From Myxococcales bacterium (GTDB taxonomy: Bacteria; Myxococcota_A; Bradymonadia; UBA7976; UBA1532), in assembly GCA_020633465.1 (NCBI GenBank), contig JACKDN010000034.1, positions 15,917 to 79,916 on the forward strand: a stretch of 64,000 nt of DNA. Reading direction: 5' to 3'. The notes under the pieces are model-generated. The model was given only the letters and a program-made list of their open reading frames with translations. It did no database searches and was not told where the DNA came from. The number at the start of each line of letters is the position of its first letter. Position 1 is the stretch's first letter. This document shows positions 8,734 through 17,870 of this stretch, piece after piece. The position numbers and the translations under genes were made by a program.

Positions 8734-9524
8734 TACTGCACCGTGACCATCTGATCCGGCGCGCAGCGGCCCGCCAGCAGCCCGCTCAGCGCGCCCAGCG
8801 AGGACGACAGCGCCGTGTCGAAGTCGCTCACCCGCTCGACCGCGCACAGGCTGACGGTGTAGGTGCCCGCCTCGGGGAACACGTCGACGCCCAGCTCGAG
8901 GCTGCCGCCCTTCTTCAGGCGCCCCCACTTCGAGCCGTCGAACTCGGGGTGTGACAGGTCGAAGGTGGTGTAGGTGATCGCGCCCTCGGCGTCGCGCACG
9001 GTCAAGAGCGCCCAGCGCTCGGCCGGCGCCCAGCGCACCTTCGCCAGGTCGCCGGCCACCGCGGGCGCCTCGGTGAACTCGAAGCTGACCGCGTCGTCGG
9101 GCGCGTCGATCACGCCCACGAAGGCGTCGCCGGCGCGATCGCCCGCCACGTCGGGGTCGTCCAGATCGAAGCGGAACTGATAGGTGGCGCCGGGGCTGTA
9201 CTTCAGGCCCGCCGCGCGGGCGCTGTCGACCACGTAGTGCCCCGACTCGGCGGCCGTGAGCCCGATGGGCGCGTCGGTGCCCATGCGGACGGTCGGGCTC
9301 GCGACGCCGTCCACGAAGCGGACGTCGCGGTCGTTCGTCGAGATGACGACGAGGCGGGCGCCGACGGCGCCGTCGGGGCGCTCGAGCAGCAGGCCCAGGG
9401 CCTGAACGGGTGAGGTGAGGGTCTCGTTGGACTCCTTGCTGCCGCAGCCCCCCTTGGCGCCGGGCAGCAGGACGAAGGCCGCCAGGACGGCGGCGAGGCG
9501 CAGGGCGGAGCGAGAGACGTTCAT
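8733..9524 (-). CDS. Small secreted or lipid-anchored protein of unknown function
   Basis: 263 residues. The N-terminus MNVSRSALRLAAVLAAFVLL is a signal sequence ending near GAKGGCGSKE. The Cys could be lipidated, but the lipobox is non-canonical (Lys at -3), so plain secretion is possible. The mature part reads as one or two beta-sandwich domains (alternating hydrophobics, for example TYQFRFDLDDPD and GTYTVSLCAVERV) with two cysteines near the end that could form a disulfide. No enzyme motif was recognised. It is translationally coupled to the PhyH-like gene and diverges from the M1 peptidase gene across a 197-bp intergenic region. Confidence 0.7.
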   Translation of the reverse strand: MNVSRSALRLAAVLAAFVLLPGAKGGCGSKESNETLTSPVQALGLLLERPDGAVGARLVVISTNDRDVRFVDGVASPTVRMGTDAPIGLTAAESGHYVVDSARAAGLKYSPGATYQFRFDLDDPDVAGDRAGDAFVGVIDAPDDAVSFEFTEAPAVAGDLAKVRWAPAERWALLTVRDAEGAITYTTFDLSHPEFDGSKWGRLKKGGSLELGVDVFPEAGTYTVSLCAVERVSDFDTALSSSLGALSGLLAGRCAPDQMVTVQ

Positions 9525-9615
9525 GGCATCCTCCAGTCGTTTCGTCGGACGCGCCCCCCGTGTGCAGTGGGCGTGCCACGTCGCCGGCGGAATGAGACCG
9601 GGCGAGGGCCCGATT

Positions 9616-9658
9616 GTTCACGGGGCCGTCGACGCCGCGCGACGCCGCCCCCGTGAAC
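9616..9658. promoter_or_regulatory. 10-bp inverted repeat in the divergent promoter region
   Basis: GTTCACGGGG (9616-9625) and CCCCGTGAAC (9649-9658) are perfect inverted repeats separated by 23 bp. A -10-like TACACT follows at 9666-9671 in the direction of the peptidase gene, so the right arm would lie about where the -35 region is expected. This suits a repressor or activator operator. A hairpin is the alternative. Confidence 0.4.
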
Positions 9659-9721
9659 GCGGGGATACACTCGGGCGGGCCGTCCGTCCACTTCGAGACG
9701 GCGAGGGACGAGGGGGATGCC

Positions 9722-11821
9722 ATGCGCTGGTGGTTGATGGTGGGCGTCGCGGCGGTGGCCGCGTGCGCCGAACGCCCCGAAGGGGACGCCGTGCCGGTCG
9801 CCCCGGCCCCGGCCCCTACCCCCGCCCCGCCGCTGGTGCGCACGCCGCCGCCGCCGACGCCGCCCCCGCAGGTGGCCGCGTGGATGGATCAGACCCTCGC
9901 GCCCACCGCCGATCGCGCGCGCCTCGAGGGCGCGCCGCTGTACCGCGTCGAGCTCGAGCTCGACGACCGCCTGTTCACCTACCGGGGCCACCTGACGCTG
10001 CGCTACACCCACCGGGGCGCCGCCCCCCTCGACGCCCTGCAGTTCCTGCTGTACCCGAACACGCCCGAGCTGACCGAGGCCGGCGCGCTGAACCTGGCCG
10101 TGCACGACGTGGTCGTCGACGGCGAGCCGCGGCCGGCCGAGCTGCAGCGCGAGCGCCTGCGCGTCCCGCTGGCCGCGCCCCTCGAGCCGGGCGCCGAGCT
10201 GACCCTCGACCTCGACTTCGACGGCGTTATCTTCCGCCTGCCGCGCGGCGCCGCCGATCTCGAGAAGGCCGCGCTGAAGCAGCTGCTCGGCCTCGTGCTG
10301 GGCGAGGACGACGGCAAGGGCGGCTACGGCGTGTTCAGCGTGGGCGACGGCATCGTCAGCCTGGCCCTCTGGTACCCGATCCTGGCCGCCCACGACGGCG
10401 CCGGCTGGGACACCGAGCCGGGCGGCCCGGTGGGCGACGTCAGCTTCTTCGAGCCCGCCCACTACGAGGTCGTCCTGCGCACCGCCCCCGGGCTGCAGGT
10501 GGCCTCGACCGGCGTGCGCACCGCCCACGTCGTCGACGGCGACCAGGCCGTGCACACCTTCCGCGCCACCGGCGTGCGCGAGTTCGCCCTGCAGCTGAGC
10601 GCCGGCTACTCGATGGCCGCGCGCACGGTCGACGGCGTGCTGGTGCGCAGCTGGTTCCTCGACACCGACCGCGAAGCCGGCGAGCGCGTGCTCGACCACG
10701 CCTGCAAGGCGCTGCAGACCTTCGGCCGGCTGTACGGGCCCTACCCCTACCCCGAGCTCGATCTGGCCGCGTCCCCGCTGATCGGCGGGGCCGGCGGCGT
10801 CGAGTTCCCCAGCCTGGTCACCATCGCGCGCATGTTCTACGGCGGCCGCGTGCAGGGCCTGCCGGTGGCGCTGCCCGACAGCCCGTTCCTGCGCGACACC
10901 CTCGAGTTCGTCGTCGCCCACGAGGTCGCGCATCAGTGGTGGAACGCGGTCGTCGGCAGCGACAGCAAGCGGCACCCCTTCGTCGACGAGGCGCTCGCCA
11001 ACCACGCGGCCGTCGTCTACTTCGAGCAGGTGCACGGGCGGGCGGCCGCCGATCGCCAGCGGGCGCTGCAGCTCACGTTGAACTACCAGCTCGCCCGGCT
11101 GACCGGGTCGCCGGACCTGCCCGTCGACCGCCCCACGCGCGACTTCGACGACGCGCTGAGCTACGCCGCGACCGTGTACGCCAAGGGCGGGCTGTTCTTC
11201 GACGCGCTGCGCGCGCAGGTGGGCCCGGCGCGCTTCGACGCCGCGCTGCGCCAGTACTACGCCGACTTCGCGTTCCGGGTGGCCAGCCCCGACGACCTGA
11301 TCGGCGCCATCGCGAAGGCCAGCGACGATCCCGCCGCGGTGCGCGCGCTGGCGCGGCGCTGGCTGCACGAGGCGCACGGCGACGCCGACATCGCGGGGCT
11401 GGACGTGGGGCAGGTGCTCGGCCTGGTGCTGGGCGAGGCCGGGCCCGACGCGCTGCGGAGCCTCGGGCTGGATCCGCGGCTGATCGAGGTGCTGCAGCAC
11501 CGGGGCGCCGCCGAGCTGGGCAAGCTGCTGCGGCAGCTCGTCGACCCCGACGCGCCGCGCAGCCCGGTCGACGAGGGCGCGCTGCTCGAGCTGGTGGTGA
11601 AGATGCTCGAGGGCGATCAGAGCGAGCTGGCGCGCCTGTTGAGCGCGGCGGCGCAGACGCTGGCGCGGCGGGATCCGAACGCGCGCCTCGACCTCGAGGA
11701 CGCCTCGCGCCTGATGATCGACGTCACCCGGCAGGCGGTGGGCGACGATCCCGACGCGCGGCTGATGCTCGACGTGGCGGACGTGCTGCTGCGGACGATG
11801 GAGCGGATGGAAGAGCGGTGA
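9722..11821 (+). CDS. M1-family zinc metallopeptidase, lipoprotein
   Basis: 699 residues from ATG 9722 (GAGGGGG upstream). MRWWLMVGVAAVAAC is a lipoprotein signal, followed by a long Pro/Ala linker (about residues 20-50). The catalytic signature is HEVAHQWW with the third zinc ligand Glu 18 residues later in VDEALANHAA, the exact HExxH-18-E spacing of gluzincins. GGAGGVEFPSL precedes it where aminopeptidases have the GAMEN substrate loop. An N-terminal beta domain typical of M1 enzymes is present (LFTYRGHLTLRYTHR). The last 150 residues form a helical region without recognised relatives. It is predicted to be an envelope-anchored aminopeptidase that trims peptides outside the cytoplasm. Its stop codon lies 3 bp from the convergent tesB stop. 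Confidence 0.9.
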   Translation: MRWWLMVGVAAVAACAERPEGDAVPVAPAPAPTPAPPLVRTPPPPTPPPQVAAWMDQTLAPTADRARLEGAPLYRVELELDDRLFTYRGHLTLRYTHRGAAPLDALQFLLYPNTPELTEAGALNLAVHDVVVDGEPRPAELQRERLRVPLAAPLEPGAELTLDLDFDGVIFRLPRGAADLEKAALKQLLGLVLGEDDGKGGYGVFSVGDGIVSLALWYPILAAHDGAGWDTEPGGPVGDVSFFEPAHYEVVLRTAPGLQVASTGVRTAHVVDGDQAVHTFRATGVREFALQLSAGYSMAARTVDGVLVRSWFLDTDREAGERVLDHACKALQTFGRLYGPYPYPELDLAASPLIGGAGGVEFPSLVTIARMFYGGRVQGLPVALPDSPFLRDTLEFVVAHEVAHQWWNAVVGSDSKRHPFVDEALANHAAVVYFEQVHGRAAADRQRALQLTLNYQLARLTGSPDLPVDRPTRDFDDALSYAATVYAKGGLFFDALRAQVGPARFDAALRQYYADFAFRVASPDDLIGAIAKASDDPAAVRALARRWLHEAHGDADIAGLDVGQVLGLVLGEAGPDALRSLGLDPRLIEVLQHRGAAELGKLLRQLVDPDAPRSPVDEGALLELVVKMLEGDQSELARLLSAAAQTLARRDPNARLDLEDASRLMIDVTRQAVGDDPDARLMLDVADVLLRTMERMEER

Positions 11822-11824
11822 GGA

Positions 11825-12718
11825 TCACCCTCGCCGGTCGCGCACCAGGCCCTCTTGGGCGGTGCTGGCCACGAGGCGCCCCTGCCGATCGAAGAAGCGG
11901 CCGCGAACCAGCCCGCGGGCGTTGCCCGTAAACGGGCCGTCGATGTCGTACAGCAGCCAGTCGTCGAGGCGGAAGGGCCGGTGGAACCACATCGCGTGAT
12001 CGAGGCTGGCCACCTGCATGCCGGGCGTCATCCACGAGACGCCGTGCGGCTGCATGGCCGTGACCAGGAAGTGGAAGTCCGAGGCGTAAGCCAGCAGGTA
12101 GCGGTGGACGGCCGGCTCGTCGGGCAGCGCCCCGTTGGCCTTGAACCACACCTGGCGCCGCGCGGGCTCGGCGGGCGGGCGCACGGGATCGCGCGGGTTC
12201 ACCGGGCGGACGTCGATGGGGCGCGGTGAGGTGGCGCGCTCGCGCATACGCGCCGGGATCTTCGCCTGCACCGCGGGCGGCAGGCCCTCGATGTAGCGCC
12301 GGGCCAGCTCGTCCTCGGGGCGCAGCGTCTCGGGGTCGGGCGCCTCGGGCATCTGCTCGGCCTGATGCTCGAGGCCCGGCTCGTCGATCTGGAACGACGC
12401 CGCGAGGCTGAAGATGGCCTTGCCGTCCTGCACCGCCACCACGCGCCGCGTGGTGAAGCTTCTGCCGTCGCGGATGGGATCGACGGTGTAGACGATGGGC
12501 TTGTGGGCGTTGCCCTGCCGCAGGAAGTAGGCGTGCAGCGAGTGCACGGCGCGCTCGGCGTCCACCGTCTGCGCGGCCGCCGACAGGGCCTGCCCCAGCA
12601 CCTGGCCGCCGAACACCGCGCCCCAGCCCAGGTCCTGGCTGGGGCCGCGGAAGATGTTCTCCTCGATGCGCTCGAGGCGCAGGATGCCGAGCAGCTCGGC
12701 CAGGGTGTCGCGGGCCAT
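11825..12718 (-). CDS. tesB: Acyl-CoA thioesterase II (TesB)
   Basis: 297 residues from ATG 12718, selected because GGAGG sits five bases upstream and the sequence MARDTLAELLGILRLERIEENIFRG is a standard TesB start. It shows the double hot-dog architecture. The first half contains FGGQVLGQALSAAAQT and HSLHAYFLRQG. The second half has the catalytic Asp in VASLDHAMWFHRPF and the Gln in STAQEGLVRDRR. It hydrolyses medium- and long-chain acyl-CoA to free acid and CoA in the cytoplasm. Length agrees with the family (about 285-300). It diverges from the MopE-like gene. Confidence 0.95.
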   Translation of the reverse strand: MARDTLAELLGILRLERIEENIFRGPSQDLGWGAVFGGQVLGQALSAAAQTVDAERAVHSLHAYFLRQGNAHKPIVYTVDPIRDGRSFTTRRVVAVQDGKAIFSLAASFQIDEPGLEHQAEQMPEAPDPETLRPEDELARRYIEGLPPAVQAKIPARMRERATSPRPIDVRPVNPRDPVRPPAEPARRQVWFKANGALPDEPAVHRYLLAYASDFHFLVTAMQPHGVSWMTPGMQVASLDHAMWFHRPFRLDDWLLYDIDGPFTGNARGLVRGRFFDRQGRLVASTAQEGLVRDRRG

Positions 12719-12849
12719 GAGGCCTCCAGGGCAGCGCGGGGCCATTGGACGCCGAAGGCGCCGCGCCGGTTGCGCCGCGGACCGACGTCCGCCGCCGGTG
12801 ACTCTACATCCTCAACGGAATATTGCACACCGGGTGTCTGTGGGGCAGC

Positions 12850-12861
12850 ATTGCACGCAAT
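12850..12861. promoter_or_regulatory. Short inverted repeat ATTGC-AC-GCAAT before the MopE-like gene
   Basis: Five-base arms flank a 2-bp centre 26 bp before the ATG at 12887. A second ATTGCAC copy lies about 30 bp upstream. The surrounding 168-bp gap between divergent genes is the only A+T-richer stretch nearby and should hold both promoters, but no convincing -35/-10 pair could be fixed. Confidence 0.25.
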
Positions 12862-12886
12862 CCCGACCCGTATTGGAGCCGATGGC

Positions 12887-14431
12887 ATGCCTGCCCGTCC
12901 CCTTCGCCTGGCGTTGATCGTCGCCCTCGCGACCTTCGCCGCGCCGGCCCTCGCGCAGACCGTCTGTCCCGACGCCGACCAGGATGGCTACGACGCCTGC
13001 GACCCGGGCCAGCCCGGCGACGACGGCCTGCCGGCCGACTGCGACGACGACAACGTCTTCGCCCGCCCCGGCAACTTCGAGTACTGCAACGGCTTCGACC
13101 AGGACTGCGACGGCCTCGTCGACGAGGGCTACGACGAGGACGGCGACGGCGTGTCGTTCTGCGACGGCGACTGTGACGACACCAACCCGGCGATGTACGA
13201 GGGCGCCGAGGAGATCTGCGACGGCCTCGACAACGACTGCGACTTCGGCACCGACGAGGGCTTCGACCAGGACCAGGACGGCGTCACCACCTGCGGCGGC
13301 GACTGCGACGACGACAACGTCTTCGCCCGCCCCGGCAACCTCGAGCTGTGCAACGGCTTCGACCAGGACTGCGACGGCCTGATCGACGAGGGCTACGACG
13401 CCGACGGCGACGGGCAGAGCCCCTGCGCGGGCGACTGCAACGACGCCGACGGCGCGATCTTCTCCGGGGCGCCGGAGCTGTGCGACGGCGTCGACACCGA
13501 CTGCGATGGCGTGGCCGACGAGGGCTTCGACGCCGACGGCGACGGCGCGCGCACCTGCGACGGCGACTGCGACGACGCCAACGCGGCGGTGGCGCCGGGC
13601 GCGGCCGAGCTGTGCGACGGCCTCGACAACGACTGCGACGGCGCCACCGACGAGGGCCACGACGCGGACGGCGACGGCGTCACGACCTGCGGCGGCGATT
13701 GCGACGACGCCTCGGCCGCCACCCGCCCCGGCGCCGAAGAGACCTGCAACGGCCGCGACGACGACTGCGACGGCGCCACCGACGAGGGCGAGGTGTGCGG
13801 CCCGCCCTGCGGCGCCTGCGCCGGCGGCCTGACGACGCTCACCCTGCGCTGGCTCGGCGACCGCGCGGCCGACATCGAGGTGAAGGGCACCGGCCGCGAT
13901 CCGCTGTTCGAGGGCACCGTGCAGCCGGGCGAGACCTTCACGTTCGAGGGCGCCAAGCCCGACGGCACCCTGCGCACGACGATCGACGTCCGGGCCGACC
14001 GCTGGCGCGTGGCGCGCATCCGCACCGACTGCAAGGACGCCCTGTGGGTCGGCCTGCGCTTCGGCCGCGTGCAGATCGTCGAGGGCGCCAGCCGCGACGG
14101 CGGCCCCCTGTGCGAGGGCCCCGACCGCGACCGCGGGCCCTGCCTCGACGACCGCGACGGGCGCTACGACGACGATCGCGACGATCGCCACGACGAGGGC
14201 CGCCGCCGCGACGACGATCGCGACGATCGCCACGACGAGGGCCGCCGCCGCGACGACGACCGCGACGACCGCCACGACGAGGGCCACCGCCGCGACGACG
14301 ATCGCGACGACCGCCACGACGAGGGCCGCCGCGGCGACGATCGCGACGACCGCCACGACGAGGGCCGCCGCGGCGACGATCGCGGTGAGAAGGGCCGCGG
14401 GGACGACCGCGACCGCTGGGGACGGCGCTGA
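12887..14431 (+). CDS. Secreted MopE-type metal-binding repeat protein with charged tail
   Basis: 514 residues from ATG 12887. The signal peptide MPARPLRLALIVALATFAAP ends at ALA-Q. Residues about 27-310 hold consecutive repeats of the form GDCDDxNxxxxPGAxExCDGxDxDCDG followed by DEGxDxDGDG, the putative metal-binding motif of the Cu-binding MopE family. The Asp-rich loops resemble Ca-binding thrombospondin type-3 repeats. A beta-rich domain follows (about 310-410). From about residue 420 the tail is almost only Asp, Arg, His, Glu and Gly in tandem units. It is probably exported to the surface and binds divalent cations (Ca or Cu, inference). It converges on the sigma-54 activator gene, with 3 bp between the stops. 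Confidence 0.85.
   Translation: MPARPLRLALIVALATFAAPALAQTVCPDADQDGYDACDPGQPGDDGLPADCDDDNVFARPGNFEYCNGFDQDCDGLVDEGYDEDGDGVSFCDGDCDDTNPAMYEGAEEICDGLDNDCDFGTDEGFDQDQDGVTTCGGDCDDDNVFARPGNLELCNGFDQDCDGLIDEGYDADGDGQSPCAGDCNDADGAIFSGAPELCDGVDTDCDGVADEGFDADGDGARTCDGDCDDANAAVAPGAAELCDGLDNDCDGATDEGHDADGDGVTTCGGDCDDASAATRPGAEETCNGRDDDCDGATDEGEVCGPPCGACAGGLTTLTLRWLGDRAADIEVKGTGRDPLFEGTVQPGETFTFEGAKPDGTLRTTIDVRADRWRVARIRTDCKDALWVGLRFGRVQIVEGASRDGGPLCEGPDRDRGPCLDDRDGRYDDDRDDRHDEGRRRDDDRDDRHDEGRRRDDDRDDRHDEGHRRDDDRDDRHDEGRRGDDRDDRHDEGRRGDDRGEKGRGDDRDRWGRR
14155..14400 (+). repeat. Tandem repeats encoding DDRDDRHDEGRR units
   Basis: About five copies of a roughly 39-42 bp unit make the hydrophilic C-terminal tail of the MopE-like protein. 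Units vary between RRRDDDRDDRHDEG and RRGDDRDDRHDEG, so the length changes by whole codons and the frame is kept. The tail is densely and evenly charged, with a His in each unit. Confidence 0.85.
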
Positions 14432-14434
14432 TCC

Positions 14435-15736
<1,302 letters not shown>

Positions 15737-15857
15737 GCTGCACCTTCCACCATCTGCCGCATTTCACCACAGCATCCTGCCACGACGGCCGACGAGCCCG
15801 CCACGCGGTGCGCCGCAAGCTGCCGGAATCAAAGGCATCGGCACCGCGACACCGGGA

Positions 15858-15873
15858 TGGCACGCACATCGCT
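15858..15873 (+). promoter_or_regulatory. Sigma-54 (-24/-12) promoter of the NfeD/flotillin operon
   Basis: TGGCACG at 15858-15864, four bases, then TCGCT to 15873 fits the consensus TGGCACG-N4-TTGCT with one mismatch (TC for TT). The invariant GG (15859-15860) and GC (15871-15872) are separated by exactly 10 bp. Initiation near 15884 would give a leader of about 25 bases that contains the AGGAG ribosome-binding site before ATG 15909. A sigma-54 activator is encoded divergently next door. Confidence 0.75.
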
Positions 15874-15908
15874 TTGCAGCCCTCCGTCCCCACCGCAGGA
15901 GCTGCCCG

Positions 15909-16508
15909 ATGCCGACGCTGTACCTGACGACCCTCCTCACCGGCGGCATCCTGCTGCTGGTCTCGCTGGTCGGCGGTGACGCCGACAGCGACGCGGATCT
16001 CGATCACGACGCCGACCTCGACCTCGACACCGACGCCGACCTCGACACCGACGCCGACGTCGGGCACGGGGCCCACGCGGGGGCCCTCGACGCCGCCCTC
16101 GGCTGGCTGCCCCTGGCGTCCCTGCGCTTCTGGATCCTGTTCGCCACCTTCTTCGGCCTGACCGGCTCGCTGCTGACGCTGGCCGGCCTGACCACGACCG
16201 CCGTGGTCGCGCCCCTAGCCGCCCTCAACGGCTGGCTGATCGGCGCCGCCACCACCCGCCTGTTGACCACCCTGAAGCACCGCACCGTCGGCAGCGCCCT
16301 GCGCCCCGACCACTGGCTGGGCGAGCCCGGCCGCGTGCTGTTGACCGTCGCCCCCGGCGGCACCGGCAAGGTGCGCATCAGCACCGGCGGCCGCGTGGTC
16401 GACCTGCTGGCCGAGACCATCCACGCCGAGCCGCTGCCGGTGGGCGCCGCCGTCGTCGTCGAGGACGTCACCCCCGACGGCGTGCTGCGCGTGCGCCGCG
16501 CCGCCTGA
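15909..16508 (+). CDS. NfeD/YqiJ-like membrane protein with C-terminal OB fold
   Basis: 199 residues from ATG 15909 with AGGAG upstream. Membrane segment 1 is near residues 4-22 (LYLTTLLTGGILLLVSLVGG). It is followed by a very acidic loop in which Asp alternates with other residues (about 23-52), then two more membrane segments (about 70-115). A beta-rich C-terminal domain (about 135-199: PGRVLLTVAPGGTGKVRIS) is the OB fold expected of NfeD-type partners of SPFH/flotillin proteins. The next two genes encode flotillin-like proteins, as in E. coli yqiJ-yqiK. It probably organises membrane microdomains together with them. The acidic loop is unusual and could bind divalent cations. Confidence 0.8.
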   Translation: MPTLYLTTLLTGGILLLVSLVGGDADSDADLDHDADLDLDTDADLDTDADVGHGAHAGALDAALGWLPLASLRFWILFATFFGLTGSLLTLAGLTTTAVVAPLAALNGWLIGAATTRLLTTLKHRTVGSALRPDHWLGEPGRVLLTVAPGGTGKVRISTGGRVVDLLAETIHAEPLPVGAAVVVEDVTPDGVLRVRRAA

Positions 16509-16552
16509 ACCCCATGTGTCACCGGGCCCCCGAGGCCCAGGAGGAGGAGCCC

Positions 16553-17845
16553 ATGTTCGACGTCGAGACCCTGCTGACCGCCGGCGTGATCGCCGCGGTC
16601 GTCGCCGGCCTGGCCCTGGCCGCGCTGGCCGCCGTGCGGGCCCTGCTTTACGTCTGCCCGCCCAACGAGGTGCTGATCTTCTCCGGGCGCGATCACCACA
16701 CGGCCGACGGCCGCACCGTCGGCTTCCGCGTGCTGCACGGCGGCCGCGCCCTACGCATCCCGGTGCTCGAGAAGGTCGACCGCATGGACATGCGCCTGAT
16801 CGCCGTGCCCATGCAGGTGGGCGGCGCCTACAGCGAGGGCGGCATCCCGCTGACCGTCGACGCGATCGCCAACGTGAAGATCTCGGGCGACCCCGAGGTG
16901 ATGGCCAACGCCATCGAGCGCTTCCTGGGGCACGAGCGGCGCGACATCGCGCGGGTGGCCAAGGAGACCCTCGAGGGGCACCTGCGCGGCGTGGTCGCGA
17001 CGATGACGCCCGAGGAGGTGAACGAGGACCGGCTGAAGTTCGCGCGGCGGCTGAAGGAGGAGGCCGAGGACGATCTGCGCAAGCTGGGGCTGGGGCTGGA
17101 CACGCTGAAGATCCAGGCGGTGAGCGACGGGCGGGGGTACCTCGACAGCATCGGGCGGGCGCGCATCGCCGAGGTGGTGCGCAGCGCCGAGGTGGCCGAG
17201 TCGGACGCGCAGCGGGCCGCCGTCGAGGCCGAGGCCGAGGCCAGCTCGCGCGCCGAGGTGGCCGAGCGGCAGGCGCAGGCCATCGTCAGCGAGCGGCGCA
17301 ACGCGCTGCGAGCGCACGTCGCGTCGCTCGACGCGCAGGCGCGGGCCATCGAGGAGCAGGTGCAGGCGGCCGCCGACACGGCGAAGGCCGAGGCCGAGAA
17401 GGATCTGCAGACGGTGCGCGCCGAGCTCGAGCGGCTGCGGCTGCGGGCCGAGGTGACGCTGCCCGCCGAGGCGGACCGCGAGGTGAAGGCGCTGCACGCG
17501 GCCGGCGAGGCGGCGGCGATCGCCGAGACCGGCAAGGCCACCGCCGAGGGGCTGGCGCTGGTGGCCGAGGCGTGGCGCGAGGCGGGCGGCGACGCCATGG
17601 AGCTGGTGGTGCTGCAGAACCTCGAGGCGCTGTTCGAGCAGGTGACCGCGGCCGCGCGCCGGGTGACGATCGACCGCGCGTCGCTGGTGGACGGCGGCGA
17701 CGGCGAGGCGCTGGGTCGGCTGGCCGCGGCCTACCCCGCCGCGGTGCGCGCGCTGCTCAACGAGGTGTCGACGACGCTGGGCGTCGACCTCACCGGCACC
17801 CTCGGCGACGCCGTGCGGCCCCGCAACGCCCAGGCCGCGGTCTGA
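16553..17845 (+). CDS. Flotillin/SPFH-domain protein 1 (YqiK-like)
   Basis: 430 residues from ATG 16553 (AGGAGGAGG upstream), 44 bp after the NfeD-like gene. One N-terminal membrane segment (about residues 8-32) is followed by an SPFH/band-7 domain (VCPPNEVLIFSGRDH, then EKVDRMDMRLIAVP and AIERFLG). From about 205 to 350 there is a long Ala/Glu/Arg-rich coiled coil with EAEAEA-type repeats, typical of flotillins. No enzyme activity is expected. Such proteins oligomerise at the inner membrane and scaffold lipid microdomains. It is paralogous to the next gene, with closely matching N-terminal halves and more diverged coiled coils. Confidence 0.9.
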   Translation: MFDVETLLTAGVIAAVVAGLALAALAAVRALLYVCPPNEVLIFSGRDHHTADGRTVGFRVLHGGRALRIPVLEKVDRMDMRLIAVPMQVGGAYSEGGIPLTVDAIANVKISGDPEVMANAIERFLGHERRDIARVAKETLEGHLRGVVATMTPEEVNEDRLKFARRLKEEAEDDLRKLGLGLDTLKIQAVSDGRGYLDSIGRARIAEVVRSAEVAESDAQRAAVEAEAEASSRAEVAERQAQAIVSERRNALRAHVASLDAQARAIEEQVQAAADTAKAEAEKDLQTVRAELERLRLRAEVTLPAEADREVKALHAAGEAAAIAETGKATAEGLALVAEAWREAGGDAMELVVLQNLEALFEQVTAAARRVTIDRASLVDGGDGEALGRLAAAYPAAVRALLNEVSTTLGVDLTGTLGDAVRPRNAQAAV

Positions 17846-17870
17846 GGCACGGAAGGAAGAGGAGACGACG

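Noticed and set aside
12840..12858. Sigma-54 promoter before the MopE-like gene (GGGGCAGCATTGCAC)
   Set aside because: GG and GC are separated by 9 rather than 10 bp and the -24 half is poor.
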